This document shows positions 8,659 through 17,508 of a stretch of DNA of 64,000 nt, in pieces. This stretch comes from Halococcus salsus (lineage in GTDB: Archaea > Halobacteriota > Halobacteria > Halobacteriales > Halococcaceae). Location: assembly GCF_009900715.1 (NCBI RefSeq), contig NZ_JAAAJC010000005.1, positions 84,262 through 148,261 on the forward strand. Direction: 5' to 3'. Under the pieces are notes generated by a model, which saw only the letters and a list, made by a program, of their open reading frames with translations, ran no database searches and was not told the origin of the DNA. Within the stretch, counting starts at the first letter, position 1; each line of letters starts with the position of its first letter. The position numbers and the translations under genes were made by a program.

Positions 8659-9168
8659 CTACTTCTCGACGTCGAGCAACGCCACGCGTTCGAGCACCAG
8701 GGCTTCGAGGTCCGCGTCGGTGGCGTCGAGTTCGGGGTCCGCGACGTCGAAGTACGCCCGAACCCGTTCGGAGTCGAACTCGCCGAGCGTCCCGTGCTGG
8801 TCGAGCCGCTCCGCGACCGCGCTCGCGGCCGCACGTTCGGCCTGAACCGAGTCGTCGGCCCCGTCGGCAGCGACGAGCACCACGACCGGTCCGCGACCTT
8901 CGCGTACCCCAAGTTCGAGCGCCCGGTCGATCTGCCGGCGGCCCGCGGCGTAGAGCATGACCTCGACGCCGCGGTCGCGGGCGACCGCCTCGCCGCGCTC
9001 GCGCGCCCGGTCGGCGAGGTCGAGCGCTCGTGAGAGATGCGCGCGCGAGACGACGTAGTTCGCGTCGAAGGCCTGGACCGTACAGCCGTGCGCCTCGCCG
9101 ACCTCGTCGAGCCACGCCACGAACTCGCCGACGTTCTCGACCGTAGCTTCGCCTTCGACGAGTTTCAT
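8659..9168 (-). CDS. cgi121: KEOPS complex subunit Cgi121
   Basis: This 169-residue protein matches archaeal Cgi121 in size and in segments such as VQAFDANYVVSRAHL (residues 31-45) and an AADGADDSV stretch. Cgi121 is the KEOPS subunit that recruits tRNA for N6-threonylcarbamoylation of A37. The gene lies 19 bases downstream of hel308 on the same strand; I recall this pairing from other haloarchaea, which supports the call. No other KEOPS subunit (Kae1-Bud32, Pcc1) is in the window. The ATG at 9168 removes a 53-residue frame that only shadows the end of hel308. Confidence 0.8.
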   Translation of the reverse strand: MKLVEGEATVENVGEFVAWLDEVGEAHGCTVQAFDANYVVSRAHLSRALDLADRARERGEAVARDRGVEVMLYAAGRRQIDRALELGVREGRGPVVVLVAADGADDSVQAERAAASAVAERLDQHGTLGEFDSERVRAYFDVADPELDATDADLEALVLERVALLDVEK

Positions 9169-9187
9169 CGGGGTCCCTCGATCGCCA

Positions 9188-11413
9188 TCAGAACTCCCCG
9201 AGGTTCGACTGGTCGTTCTCCCCCTCTCCGACGACCGCCACCGAGCCGTCGGCCTCGACGTCGTCCATCGAGGGATCGGTTCGGCCCACGTTGTCGAGAA
9301 CGTTCTCGGCGGTCTTGCGGCGGCCACGGAGCGCGCCCAGCACGACGGCCTTGTCGGCGTTCCGGAGGTCGGTCCGGGTCTCGATACCGGCCTCGTAGAG
9401 CCGGCGGGCCCGTTTGCGACCCACGCCGCGCACGCCCGCGAGGTCGATGAGTTCGGTGCGGATCCCGTTGGCGACCCTGGTCCGGGCCTCCCGTACGGCC
9501 GGAGCCCACTCCAAACCGAGCTCGCCCGCGAGTCGTTCGGCGGCCGACAGCAGCCACTCCGCGGTGTCGACCTTCCCTCGGAGGTCGCCCGGCCCCACGG
9601 AGTATCGGTCGGTGATCTCGCTCTCGTCGAGTTCGCTCGCCCAGTCTTCGAGCAGGCGGGCGGTCTTGAGCGCCGAGAGCCAGTCCTCCCAGCGGGCCTC
9701 GAACTCGCTGGGTTTCATCCCCAGGAGTTCGGTCTCGCGCTCGTTGGCGAGCATGGTGTACTCCTCGCGGTCGCCCGACCGGAGGTAGAGTTCGTACATG
9801 TCGGGCGTGCGGCTCACGAGGTGGAAGAGGCCGAGCGCACTTGGCCGACTCTCGGCCGCCTGAAGCCCGTCGACGATCTCGGCGGCGCTCATCGGGTCGA
9901 GGTAGAGCCGCGAGACGGTGTGGCCCAGGGAGGTCGCGGTGAGGTCGTCGCCGTCGCGGTCGAGGAAGTCGTTGACTTCGAGGTAGTCGAGCATGTCGTC
10001 CGTGACGCGTTCGAGCCGCCCGCCCTCCGTCGTCTGCGTGGCGTAGAGCGTCTGGTCGAGGAACTCGAGCAGCCCCTCGCGTGAGCTCGCGAACCCCGAG
10101 GCCACGGTCGCGAGCAGATGCGTCCGCAGGGCGGGTTCGGCCGCGAGCTTCGAGCGCACGGCCTCGGGTTCGGTCCAGATGTATCGGTCGAAGAGTTCGT
10201 CGAGTTCGTCGTGGCTCTTCGCGAGCAGGAGCGCCTCGCCGTAGGGGTCCAATCCCGGTCGCCCCGCCCGGCCACACATCTGGTGGACTTCAAGTACGGA
10301 GAGCGGGGCCATCCCGCCGGCCTCACCCGAGTACCGCCGCCAGTCGCGCACCACGACCCGACGGCTCGGGGTGTTGACGCCCGCCGCGAGCGTCGGCGTG
10401 GCCGAGACCACCTTCAGGAGTCGGTCTCGGAACGCGCCCTCGACGAGTTCGCGGTGTTCGCTCGCGAGGCCGGCGTGGTGGAACGCGCCGCCGCGCTCGA
10501 CCGCGCTCGCGAGGTCCTCACTGGTCTCGGTGTCGCTCACGTCCCGGATCTCGGCCGCGACGCTCGCCAACTGGGTTCGCTCCTCGTTCGTGAGTTCGTT
10601 CTCGACCGTGCCGGCGAGCCGACGCGCCGCGGCCTCGGCGTTGCGCCGGGAGTTCACGAACACCAGCGTCGATCCGCCGTCATCCAAGGTATCGCGGACG
10701 ATGGCCTCGGTGGCCTTCTCGCCGTCCCTGACCTGGAGTTCGCGCTGGTTGCCGTCCTCCAAGTGTACTGCCTGGCCGTAGTGGACGCCCTTCTTCAGGT
10801 CGATCGGTCGCCACGTCGAGTCGACGAGTTCGGCGTCGAGCCACTCGGCGAGGATCTCGGGGTTGCCGATGGTGGCCGAGAGCGCCACGACCTGCAGCCC
10901 CGGATTTCGCTGGCGGAGTTTCGCGAGGGTGACTTCGAGCGTCGGCCCCCGGTTCCCGTCGTCCACGAGGTGGACCTCGTCGGCCACCACACAGGACAGG
11001 TCGTCGAGCCACGGCGCGCCGTTTCGGACGAGCGAATCCACCTTCTCGCTGGTCGCGACGATGATGTCACAGGTCGCGAGCCACTCGCCGTCCGAATCGT
11101 AGTTGCCAGTCGAAACGCCGACCGTGAGGCCGTACTGCTCGAAGGCCTCGAACTCGGTGCGTTTCTCGCCCGCGAGCGCGCGGAGCGGCACGATGTAGAG
11201 GGCGGTCCCGCCGCGCGCGACGCTCGCCGTCATCGCGAGCTCGGCGATCAGTGTCTTCCCGGAGGCCGTCGGCACGCTCGCCACGAGGCTCTCGCCCGCC
11301 GTGGCCCCCGCCTCGACCGCCTCGGCCTGGGGCGGGTAGAGTTCCTCGACGCCCTCGTCACGCAGGTGGTCGGGCAGCCACTCGGGCACTCCCGACAGTT
11401 CGGTGACGTTCAT
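9188..11413 (-). CDS. hel308: Hel308 ATP-dependent DNA helicase
   Basis: A 741-residue superfamily 2 helicase of the Ski2/Hel308 group. Visible motifs: TASGKT with Lys53 (motif I), DEVH at about 145-148 (motif II), SATIGN (motif III), FVNSRRNAE (motif IV), and [10 protein letters not shown] (motif VI). A ratchet domain follows, then a C-terminal helix-hairpin-helix near [20 protein letters not shown]. Hel308 remodels stalled replication forks and limits recombination, moving 3' to 5'. It appears complete though somewhat shorter than some haloarchaeal relatives. It leads the cgi121 gene. A second Ski2-family helicase with a zinc ribbon lies at about 46.4-48.5 kb. Confidence 0.93.
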   Translation of the reverse strand: MNVTELSGVPEWLPDHLRDEGVEELYPPQAEAVEAGATAGESLVASVPTASGKTLIAELAMTASVARGGTALYIVPLRALAGEKRTEFEAFEQYGLTVGVSTGNYDSDGEWLATCDIIVATSEKVDSLVRNGAPWLDDLSCVVADEVHLVDDGNRGPTLEVTLAKLRQRNPGLQVVALSATIGNPEILAEWLDAELVDSTWRPIDLKKGVHYGQAVHLEDGNQRELQVRDGEKATEAIVRDTLDDGGSTLVFVNSRRNAEAAARRLAGTVENELTNEERTQLASVAAEIRDVSDTETSEDLASAVERGGAFHHAGLASEHRELVEGAFRDRLLKVVSATPTLAAGVNTPSRRVVVRDWRRYSGEAGGMAPLSVLEVHQMCGRAGRPGLDPYGEALLLAKSHDELDELFDRYIWTEPEAVRSKLAAEPALRTHLLATVASGFASSREGLLEFLDQTLYATQTTEGGRLERVTDDMLDYLEVNDFLDRDGDDLTATSLGHTVSRLYLDPMSAAEIVDGLQAAESRPSALGLFHLVSRTPDMYELYLRSGDREEYTMLANERETELLGMKPSEFEARWEDWLSALKTARLLEDWASELDESEITDRYSVGPGDLRGKVDTAEWLLSAAERLAGELGLEWAPAVREARTRVANGIRTELIDLAGVRGVGRKRARRLYEAGIETRTDLRNADKAVVLGALRGRRKTAENVLDNVGRTDPSMDDVEADGSVAVVGEGENDQSNLGEF

Positions 11414-11680
11414 TACGGGTTTTGTGGCGGTTTAACGGTTTAAGCTATCGTCCGAGCGCGGCGAAAGTGAAAGAGTTCGGAGCACGAGGATGGGACTGAG
11501 CTTGAGAGGGAATTCAAAAGGCGAGTGGAGGACGAGCGACAGCGAACCCGCAACGCGACCGCGCGAATCCCGGTGCAAACGAGAGACCGCCCCGCTCCCG
11601 CACGGCACCGCTCCCGCCCCGCGACGGCCACGAGCCTCCCCAGCCGACTGCGCTCCTCGTTCACTCCCGCCGGAAGAACT

Positions 11681-11720
11681 TCGCTCTTCCGTGCTCTCGT
11701 TCGCTCTTCCGTGCTCTCGT
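11681..11720 (+). repeat. two tandem copies of a 20-base unit
   Basis: TCGCTCTTCCGTGCTCTCGT occurs twice in a row without change, inside copy 1 of the dispersed element. The single-copy counterpart of this stretch is found inverted at about 23.93-23.96 kb, so the doubling is local. Confidence 0.9.
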
Positions 11721-11731
11721 TCGCTCCCTCC

Positions 11732-11817
11732 GGTCGCTCACGAGAACGCTGGTCGCTCACGAGAACGCTGGTCGCTCACGAGAACGCTGGTCGCTCACGA
11801 GAACGCTGGTCGCTCAC
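11732..11817 (+). repeat. four perfect 19-base tandem repeats plus a partial fifth
   Basis: The unit GGTCGCTCACGAGAACGCT is repeated four times head to tail (11732-11807) and followed by its first ten bases. The inverted counterpart at about 23.9 kb has one copy. Slippage or unequal exchange is the simplest explanation. It does not resemble a CRISPR array because there are no spacers. Confidence 0.95.
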
Positions 11818-11845
11818 TACGGTGCTCATCCCTCGCACGAGTGTC

Positions 11846-11870
11846 GCGGGCCGCCCGTCGGGCGGCCCGC
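11846..11870. repeat. perfect 11-base hairpin
   Basis: GCGGGCCGCCC, loop GTC, GGGCGGCCCGC. It lies at the right end of copy 1 of the dispersed element and about 105 bases before the ferredoxin gene. It could terminate transcription or simply be one of the family's many hairpins; there is no T-run after it. Confidence 0.7.
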
Positions 11871-11974
11871 AGGCCGCGCGCCGACCGCCACGCCGTGGGT
11901 AGGATTCGTGACTTGGTTCTCGATTTGTGGTTCGGTCCCGTCACGCCTATGTCGCCACCGGCGAAAGTCCGGGT

Positions 11975-12217
11975 ATGCGAATCGAGTACGACCGCGACAC
12001 CTGTATCGGGATGTTCCAGTGCGTCGCGGAGTGGGAGGGGTTCGAGCGCGACGAGGACGCCGGCAAGGCGGTCCTGGTCGACGGCGAGGAGCGCGATGAC
12101 GACACCATCGTGCGCGAGATCCCCGCCGAGGCGGAACTCGACGCGAAGTTCGCGGCGCGGGTCTGTCCGGTGGACGCCATCGCGGTCTACGACGACGGCG
12201 AGCAGGTGATCCCCTGA
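11975..12217 (+). CDS. small single-cluster ferredoxin
   Basis: An 80-residue acidic ferredoxin. Only three cysteines are placed to bind a cluster: CIGMFQC near the N-terminus and CPVDAI near the C-terminus. This CX5C...CP pattern fits the one-cluster 3Fe-4S (or incomplete 4Fe-4S) type often serving cytochrome P450s or oxidoreductases, rather than the plant-type 2Fe-2S ferredoxin of haloarchaea. The redox partner is not adjacent. I took the ATG at 11975 (MRIEYDRDTC); the open frame further upstream runs into the repeat. The ferredoxin call is secure, cluster type inferred. Confidence 0.85.
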   Translation: MRIEYDRDTCIGMFQCVAEWEGFERDEDAGKAVLVDGEERDDDTIVREIPAEAELDAKFAARVCPVDAIAVYDDGEQVIP

Positions 12218-12265
12218 AGCAGGCACAATCGTTATGCTGATTCCCGAGGATCGAGCGTGTGAGCG

Positions 12266-12376
12266 ATGACCGAGCCACACACGCACCTCGCCGAGTGGGC
12301 CGCGCTCGTCGGGGCCGACCTCCCCGAGTGCGTTCGCGACGGCGAGCGCGGGAGCCGTACGCCCGCCGAACGGTGA
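12266..12376 (+). CDS. possible 36-residue protein
   Basis: A short ATG-initiated frame (MTEPHTHLAEWAALVGADLP...) lies between the ferredoxin and the NTF2-like gene on the same strand. Its codon use is haloarchaeal, and the composition is acidic with a helical start, but nothing in it identifies a family. It may be a genuine small protein or the remnant of a longer gene. I include it because it is the only sensible frame in this 229-base gap. Confidence 0.3.
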   Translation: MTEPHTHLAEWAALVGADLPECVRDGERGSRTPAER

Positions 12377-12446
12377 GCCTCGACCGCCGAGCGGGAATCC
12401 TCGGCCGCCGGCAGGTTCTTGTTCGGAACACCCGATAGCGCTGGGC

Positions 12447-12776
12447 ATGGCCGAACGACCCGTCGAAGCCTACTACACCGCCATCGACGAGGGCCGCTAC
12501 GACGACCTCCGCGGGCTCCTCGCGCCCGGGTTCGTCCACGACCGCCCCGACCGCACCATCGACGGCCCCGATACGTTCGTCGGGTTCATGCGCGACGACC
12601 GCCCGCTGACCGACACCAGCCACGTGCTCGACGCGGTCTGTGCCAACGAGGACGACAGCGAGTTCGCGGTCCGCGGCCGCCTGCTCGACGCCGACGGCGA
12701 CCCGCTCTTCGGGTTCGTCGACGTCCACACCGTCGAGGGCGGAACGATCGCCCACATCGAGACCTTCACCAACTGA
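12447..12776 (+). CDS. SnoaL/NTF2-like protein
   Basis: A 109-residue protein with the cone-shaped NTF2-like fold pattern: an N-terminal helix (VEAYYTAIDEGRYDDLRGLL), PGFVHDRPDRTIDGPDTFV, and a C-terminal pair of strands ending IAHIETFTN. Members include polyketide cyclases, ketosteroid-isomerase-like enzymes and stress proteins, and many have no assigned function. No catalytic pair can be named with confidence. The gene is complete, and its downstream gap holds copy 2 of the dispersed intergenic element. Assigned by fold pattern only. Confidence 0.75.
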   Translation: MAERPVEAYYTAIDEGRYDDLRGLLAPGFVHDRPDRTIDGPDTFVGFMRDDRPLTDTSHVLDAVCANEDDSEFAVRGRLLDADGDPLFGFVDVHTVEGGTIAHIETFTN

Positions 12777-12863
12777 GTCAGGTGCCGTGTCGGCTCCGAC
12801 ACCGATCAGCCGTGGTTGGCGCGCGCTCGCGGTCGTGTGCGAACGACAGTGAACACCGACCGC

Positions 12864-12992
12864 GCATCGGCGTGCGAGGGATGACTGAGCGAGCCGCAGG
12901 CGAGCGAAGGAATCGGCTGGGGAGGTGTGTGGCCTGTGCGGGCGGGAGCGGTGGCGGTGCTGTGCGGTCTCTCGCTTGCACCGGGATTTGCC
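12864..12992 (-). repeat. dispersed intergenic element, copy 2 (A-type module, inverted)
   Basis: In the 315-base gap between the NTF2-like gene and serS. Read on the minus strand it gives AATCCCGGTGCAAGCGAGAG, CCGCTCCCG, CTCCCCAGCCGATTC and CATCCCTCGCACGCC in the same order as copy 1, with substitutions and without the tandem hairpin inserts. No convincing gene is present. Confidence 0.7.
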
Positions 12993-13091
12993 GTAGGCGA
13001 ATCAGCCGGGAAAACAGATCAGGGAACAGACTCGGAGGTGGAATCGGAGAGAAAGACCGATCCGAAATCAGGGACGGACCGAAATCGTCGT

Positions 13092-14450
13092 CTACTCTTT
13101 CTTCCCAGCGCCGACGGCGCTCTCGCCGACGGGTTCGTGCCCCTCGATGCGTTCCTGCCCGCCAAGGTACGGCTGAAGCGCCTCGGGCACCGTCACCGTA
13201 CCGTCGTCGTTCTGATAGTACTCCAGGATCGCGACCATCACGCGGGGGAGCGCGAGCCCCGAGGCGTTGAGGGTGTGGAGGTACTCCGTCGACTCGTGGC
13301 GCTCGGGGCGGTAGCGCAGGCCCGCGCGGCGGGCCTGGAACGCCTCGAAGTTCGAGACCGACGAGACTTCGAGCCACCGGCCGCCCTCCGCGGGCCCGTC
13401 GTCCATGTCGTCGCCGGGGGCCCAGAGTTCGAGGTCGACCTGTTTGGCGGCCTTGAACCCGATGTCGCCCGCACAGATCTCGAGCACCCGGTAGGGGAGG
13501 TCGAGCCGTCGGAGGACTTCCTCCGCTTCGTCGAGCAACCCCTCGAAGCGCTCGTAGCTCGATTCGGGTTCGACGAAGTTCACCATCTCCACCTTGTTGA
13601 ACTGGTGGACGCGGACGATCCCGCGGGTCTCGGTGCCGTGTTCGCCCGCCTCTTGGCGGAAGTTCGGGGTGTACGCCTGGTGTTTGAGCGGCAGGTCGTC
13701 CCGCAGGAGGATGTCGTCGGCGTACATGTTCGTCACCGGCACCTCGGCAGTCGGACAGAGCCAGAGGTCCTCGTCGTCGAGCTTGTAGGCGTCGTCGGCG
13801 AACTTCGGGAGCTGGCCCGTCCCGGTCATTGATTCACTACTGATCGGGATCGGCGGGAAGATGTCGACGTAGTCCTGCTCGCGGTGGACGTCGAGCATGA
13901 ACTGGATCAGGGCGTGTTCGAGCCGCGCGCCGTCGCCCTTCAGGAAGTAGAAGCCACCACCCGAGACCTTCGCCCCGCGCTCGAAGTCGAGGACGTCGAG
14001 CTCCTCGCCGAGGTCGTAGTGCGGGGTCACGTCCTCGGGCAGCTCTCGGAGTTCTCCGAATCCCTCGCGGCGGAGTTCGACGTTGTCGGATTCGTCTTCG
14101 CCGGCAGGGACGCTGTCGTGGAGAACGTTCGGAATCCGAAGCAGCGCCTCGTCGAGGTCGGCTTCGAGGTCGTCGGCGCGGTCCTCTATCTCGTCGATCT
14201 CGTTCTTGAGCTCCGAGGAGCGCTCGATGGCTTCCTCGGCTTCCTCGTCCTCGCCGGCGGCTTTGAGCTCGCCGATACGGCTCGATATCTCGTTGCGCTC
14301 GTGGCGGAGTTCGTCGCCGCGGTTCTTGGCCGCGCGCCACTCCTCGTCGAGGGCGAGCACCGCGTCGAGGTCGACGTCGTCGGCCCCGCGGGCGGCGAGC
14401 GCCTCGCGGACGGCCTCGGTGTGGTCGCGGAGGAACTGTCTGCTCAGCAT
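13092..14450 (-). CDS. serS: seryl-tRNA synthetase
   Basis: A 452-residue class II synthetase of the common (bacterial/eukaryotic-like) SerRS type, which charges tRNA-Ser and tRNA-Sec where present. Residues 1-110 form the long coiled-coil arm that contacts the tRNA long variable arm. The catalytic core follows, with TAEVPVTN and FRQEAGEHGTETRGIVRVHQF (motif 2, two adjacent blocks) and the motif 3 region GLALPRVMVAILE. The ATG at 14450 was preferred over an upstream frame with no family likeness. The gene stands alone, divergent from the metallo-hydrolase gene, and its downstream side adjoins a repeat. Confidence 0.96.
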   Translation of the reverse strand: MLSRQFLRDHTEAVREALAARGADDVDLDAVLALDEEWRAAKNRGDELRHERNEISSRIGELKAAGEDEEAEEAIERSSELKNEIDEIEDRADDLEADLDEALLRIPNVLHDSVPAGEDESDNVELRREGFGELRELPEDVTPHYDLGEELDVLDFERGAKVSGGGFYFLKGDGARLEHALIQFMLDVHREQDYVDIFPPIPISSESMTGTGQLPKFADDAYKLDDEDLWLCPTAEVPVTNMYADDILLRDDLPLKHQAYTPNFRQEAGEHGTETRGIVRVHQFNKVEMVNFVEPESSYERFEGLLDEAEEVLRRLDLPYRVLEICAGDIGFKAAKQVDLELWAPGDDMDDGPAEGGRWLEVSSVSNFEAFQARRAGLRYRPERHESTEYLHTLNASGLALPRVMVAILEYYQNDDGTVTVPEALQPYLGGQERIEGHEPVGESAVGAGKKE

Positions 14451-14530
14451 TTGCCGACCCTTTCGGGCCGCCCGCCAAAGTCCTACTGTTTGACCGGAGG
14501 CTTTTCGTCCCGCTCGCGCGTGGGTCGGCC

Positions 14531-15433
14531 ATGGCAATCGGTGACGTCTTCACGGTCGATGGCTGTCCCGACCTCCACTACGTCGACACCGGGATGTACG
14601 ACACCGAGGAGTACGGTGCCGTCTACATCGTCGACGCCGAGGAGCCGGCGCTCGTCGACACCGGTATCGGCACCCGGTACGAGAACATCCTCGACGCGCT
14701 CGACACGGTCGGCATCGCGCGCGACGAACTGAAATACATTCTGCCGACCCACGTTCACCTCGACCACGCCGGCGGCGCGGGCTATCTCGCCGAGGCCTGC
14801 CCGAACGCCACGGTTCTCACCCACGAGATCGGGGTACCCCACCTCATCGACCCCAGCCGGCTGGTCGCGGGCACGAAGGCCGCCGTCGAGAGCCAGTGGC
14901 AGTTCTACGCCGAACCGAAGCCCGTCCCCGAGGACCGCATCGAAGGGCTCGAAGACGGCGACGAGGTCGACCTCGGCGACCACACCCTCGACGTCCACCA
15001 CGCGCCGGGTCACGCACCACACCAGGTGATGTTCCACGACCGCGCGGACGACGTCCTCTTCACGGCCGACGCCGCGGGGATCTGGGTCCCCTCGGTCGAA
15101 CGGATCCGTCAGACCTCGCCGCCGGCGAACTTCGCCCTCGAAACCTGCCTCGACGACGTCGAGACCATCCAAGCCATCGACCCCGAAACGCTCTGTTTCG
15201 GCCACTTCGGGCCCCGCGAGTACGAGGAGCCGCTGATGGACGGGTACGCGCGGGTCCTGGAGGAGTGGGTCACGGCCGTCCGCGAGAAACGCGCCGAGCT
15301 CGGCGACGACGAGGCGGTCATCAACTACTTCGTTGCGGAGACGGGGATGGACGAGGTGTGGTCCGCGCGGAAGGCCCGCGCCGAGGAACGGCTCAACGTC
15401 CGCGGCGTCCTCGCCTTTCTCGACGAACAGTGA
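14531..15433 (+). CDS. metallo-beta-lactamase-fold hydrolase
   Basis: A 300-residue protein of the MBL superfamily. HVHLDHAGG around residues 74-82 is the metal-binding HXHXDH motif, followed by HAPGHAPHQV and a FGHFGPREY stretch that provide the remaining ligands. The start resembles haloarchaeal glyoxalase II-like and lactonase-like hydrolases, and the C-terminal third is helical and alpha-acidic. The substrate is unknown. It lies 32 bases before an acyl-CoA synthetase on the same strand, so the two may share a transcript, which makes a thioester substrate conceivable. Confidence 0.85.
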   Translation: MAIGDVFTVDGCPDLHYVDTGMYDTEEYGAVYIVDAEEPALVDTGIGTRYENILDALDTVGIARDELKYILPTHVHLDHAGGAGYLAEACPNATVLTHEIGVPHLIDPSRLVAGTKAAVESQWQFYAEPKPVPEDRIEGLEDGDEVDLGDHTLDVHHAPGHAPHQVMFHDRADDVLFTADAAGIWVPSVERIRQTSPPANFALETCLDDVETIQAIDPETLCFGHFGPREYEEPLMDGYARVLEEWVTAVREKRAELGDDEAVINYFVAETGMDEVWSARKARAEERLNVRGVLAFLDEQ

Positions 15434-15465
15434 GGGCTTTAGTGCGCCGAGCGTGAGGATTCGGT

Positions 15466-17397
15466 ATGGATTGGCAGGAGGCGGAAGCCGATTTCGAGAG
15501 CGAAGTGCTCGGCGAGGGCACGCTCTCGGTGATGTTCGAGGAGAGCGCCGCCCGGAACGCCGAGCGGGTCGCCCAGCGGTACAAGGGCGGGATCTACGAC
15601 CGTTCGCTCGCCGGCGGGGTGGTCCCGGCCGCCCCCGACGGCGAGTTTTCTGATCTAACCTACGAGGGGATGCGCGGGATCGTCCGGAACCTCGCGGCGG
15701 GCTTTCGCGAGCTAGGCATCGAATCGGGCGATCGGATCGGTCTCTTTTCGAACACCCGGATGGAGTGGGCGCAGTCGGACTTCGGCATCCTTGCGGCCGG
15801 CGGGGTCGTGACCACGGTGTATACGAGTTCGTCACCCCGGCAGGTCGAGTACCTCCTCTCCGACCCGGGCGCGACGGGCGTCGTAGTCGAGAACGAGGAG
15901 CTCCTCGAACACGTCCTCGAAGTCGAGTCGGAGCTCGACCTCGACTTCATCGTCTCCATCGACGAGTTCGAGGGCTACGACGGGAGGGACGATGTCCTCA
16001 CGCTCGCCGAGGTCCACGACCGCGGCGCGGCGGCCTTCGACGCCGACGAGTACGAGTCGTGGCTCGCCGCACGCGACCCGGAGGCGCTCGCGAGCCTCGT
16101 CTACACCTCCGGTACCACCGGCCGGCCGAAGGGAGTCAAGCTCAGCCACCGCAACTTCCGGGCGAACGTCGACCAGGTCTACCGACGGTTCGGCCCCCGA
16201 CCCGACAAGGGCGACACGCCGACGATCGGTCCCGGTTCGACTAGCCTCTCCTTCCTCCCGCTCGCGCACGTCTTCGAGCGCCTCGCGGGCCACTTCATGC
16301 AGTTCGCCGCCGGCTCCACGGTCGCCTACGCCGAGAGCCCCGACACCCTCCGCGAGGACTTCTCGCTCGTCACCCCCACCTCGGCCACCAGCGTGCCGCG
16401 GGTCTACGAGAAGCTCTACGACACCATCCGCGAGCAGGCCTCGGGGTCGACAGTGAGCTCCCGGGTCTTCGAGTGGGCCACCGAGGTCGGACAGGTCTAC
16501 CACGAGAGCGAGTCGCCCGGCATCGGACTGCGGGCGAAACACGCGCTCGCGGATCGGCTGGTGTTCTCCCAGGTCCGCGAGGGCGTCGGCGGCAACATCG
16601 ACTTCTTCATCAGCGGCGGGGGGAGCCTCTCGCCCGAGCTCGGGCGGCTGTTCGCCGCGATGGGACTCCCGATCCTGGAGGGATACGGTCTCACCGAGAC
16701 CGCACCCGTCGTCGCGGTCAACCCGCCCGAAGCCCCGGAGATCGGCACCATCGGGTACCCCGTCCACGACGAGGAGGTGCGCGTGGACTCGACGGTGGTC
16801 CCGAACGACTTCGACGCCGAGGGCGAGGTCGGCGAACTCCTCGTGAAGGGGCCGAACGTCACCGAGGGCTACTGGGAGCGCCCCGAGGAGACCGACGACG
16901 CGTTCGACGGGGAGTGGTTCCGGACGGGCGACGTGGTCGAGCAGCGCCCCGACGGCTACCTCGCCTTCCGCGAGCGCTCGAAGCAGCTCCTCGTGCTCTC
17001 CACGGGGAAGAACGTCGCGCCGCGGCCGATCGAGGACGCCTTCGCGAGCAACCCGCTCGTCGAGCAGTGTATGGTGGTCGGCGACGGCGAGAAGTTCGTG
17101 AGCGCTATCGTGGTGCCGAACGTCGGGCGCGTCCGCGAGTGGGCCACGGAGGAGGGGCTCGACCTCCCCGAGGACCCCGAGGAGCTCTGTCACGACGACC
17201 GGGTGCAAGAGCGCATCACCGAGGAGATAGAGCAAGTGAACGAACGGTTCGAGCCCTACGAGCAGATAAAACGGTTCGTGCTCGCACCGGAGGAGTTCAC
17301 CGAGGAGAACGACCTCGTGACGCCGACGATGAAGAAGAAACGCCGCAACATCCTCGCCCGGTACGAGGACGACATCGACCGGCTCTACGACCGGTGA
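15466..17397 (+). CDS. long-chain fatty acid-CoA ligase
   Basis: A 643-residue AMP-forming ligase that activates fatty acids to acyl-CoA. The P-loop-like motif YTSGTTGRPKG at about residue 211, the LEGYGLTETAP motif, and RTGDVVEQRPDGYLAF followed by the hinge DRERSK-like FRERSKQLL segment are all present. The region IPVLTA-type motifs plus a lid domain make it similar to long-chain ligases of the FadD/FAA group. It directly follows the metallo-hydrolase gene. It would feed beta-oxidation or PHA precursor formation. Chain-length preference cannot be read from the sequence. Confidence 0.9.
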   Translation: MDWQEAEADFESEVLGEGTLSVMFEESAARNAERVAQRYKGGIYDRSLAGGVVPAAPDGEFSDLTYEGMRGIVRNLAAGFRELGIESGDRIGLFSNTRMEWAQSDFGILAAGGVVTTVYTSSSPRQVEYLLSDPGATGVVVENEELLEHVLEVESELDLDFIVSIDEFEGYDGRDDVLTLAEVHDRGAAAFDADEYESWLAARDPEALASLVYTSGTTGRPKGVKLSHRNFRANVDQVYRRFGPRPDKGDTPTIGPGSTSLSFLPLAHVFERLAGHFMQFAAGSTVAYAESPDTLREDFSLVTPTSATSVPRVYEKLYDTIREQASGSTVSSRVFEWATEVGQVYHESESPGIGLRAKHALADRLVFSQVREGVGGNIDFFISGGGSLSPELGRLFAAMGLPILEGYGLTETAPVVAVNPPEAPEIGTIGYPVHDEEVRVDSTVVPNDFDAEGEVGELLVKGPNVTEGYWERPEETDDAFDGEWFRTGDVVEQRPDGYLAFRERSKQLLVLSTGKNVAPRPIEDAFASNPLVEQCMVVGDGEKFVSAIVVPNVGRVREWATEEGLDLPEDPEELCHDDRVQERITEEIEQVNERFEPYEQIKRFVLAPEEFTEENDLVTPTMKKKRRNILARYEDDIDRLYDR

Positions 17398-17463
17398 TCG
17401 GCGAGCCGGTATCACGGTCGCGGTGACAGAGCGGGGGGTGAGTTACGGCTTGCCGATGAAGGT

Positions 17464-17471
17464 CTTATATA
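17464..17471 (+). promoter_or_regulatory. TATA box and ribosome-binding site for the antiporter gene
   Basis: CTTATATA at 17464-17471 predicts transcription from about 17495. GGAGG at 17497-17501 precedes the GTG at 17509 by seven bases and decides that start, since the ATG at 17495 is out of frame and stops after twelve codons. Confidence 0.6.
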
Positions 17472-17508
17472 CCGCGATGGTTTACGGATATTCAATGGAG
17501 GCTCGTGA

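Larger units (their letters stand above)
11561..11840 (+). repeat. dispersed intergenic element, copy 1 (A-type module)
   Basis: This fills most of the 561-base gap between hel308 and a ferredoxin gene. Blocks recognisable here, such as GAATCCCGGTGCAA, GCGACGGCCACGAGCC, TCCCCAGCCGACT and CATCCCTCGCACG, recur in reverse orientation at 12.86-12.99 kb and 38.48-38.60 kb. The imperfect hairpin CGGAAGAAC-TTC-GCTCTTCCG at 11671-11691 recurs perfectly at 23946-23966. Several frames are open through it, but none shows a start and domain I would call a gene. Confidence 0.7.

Noticed and set aside
11732..11817. Short tandem repeats that might be a CRISPR array
   Set aside because: Units are contiguous with no spacers, and no cas gene is in the window.
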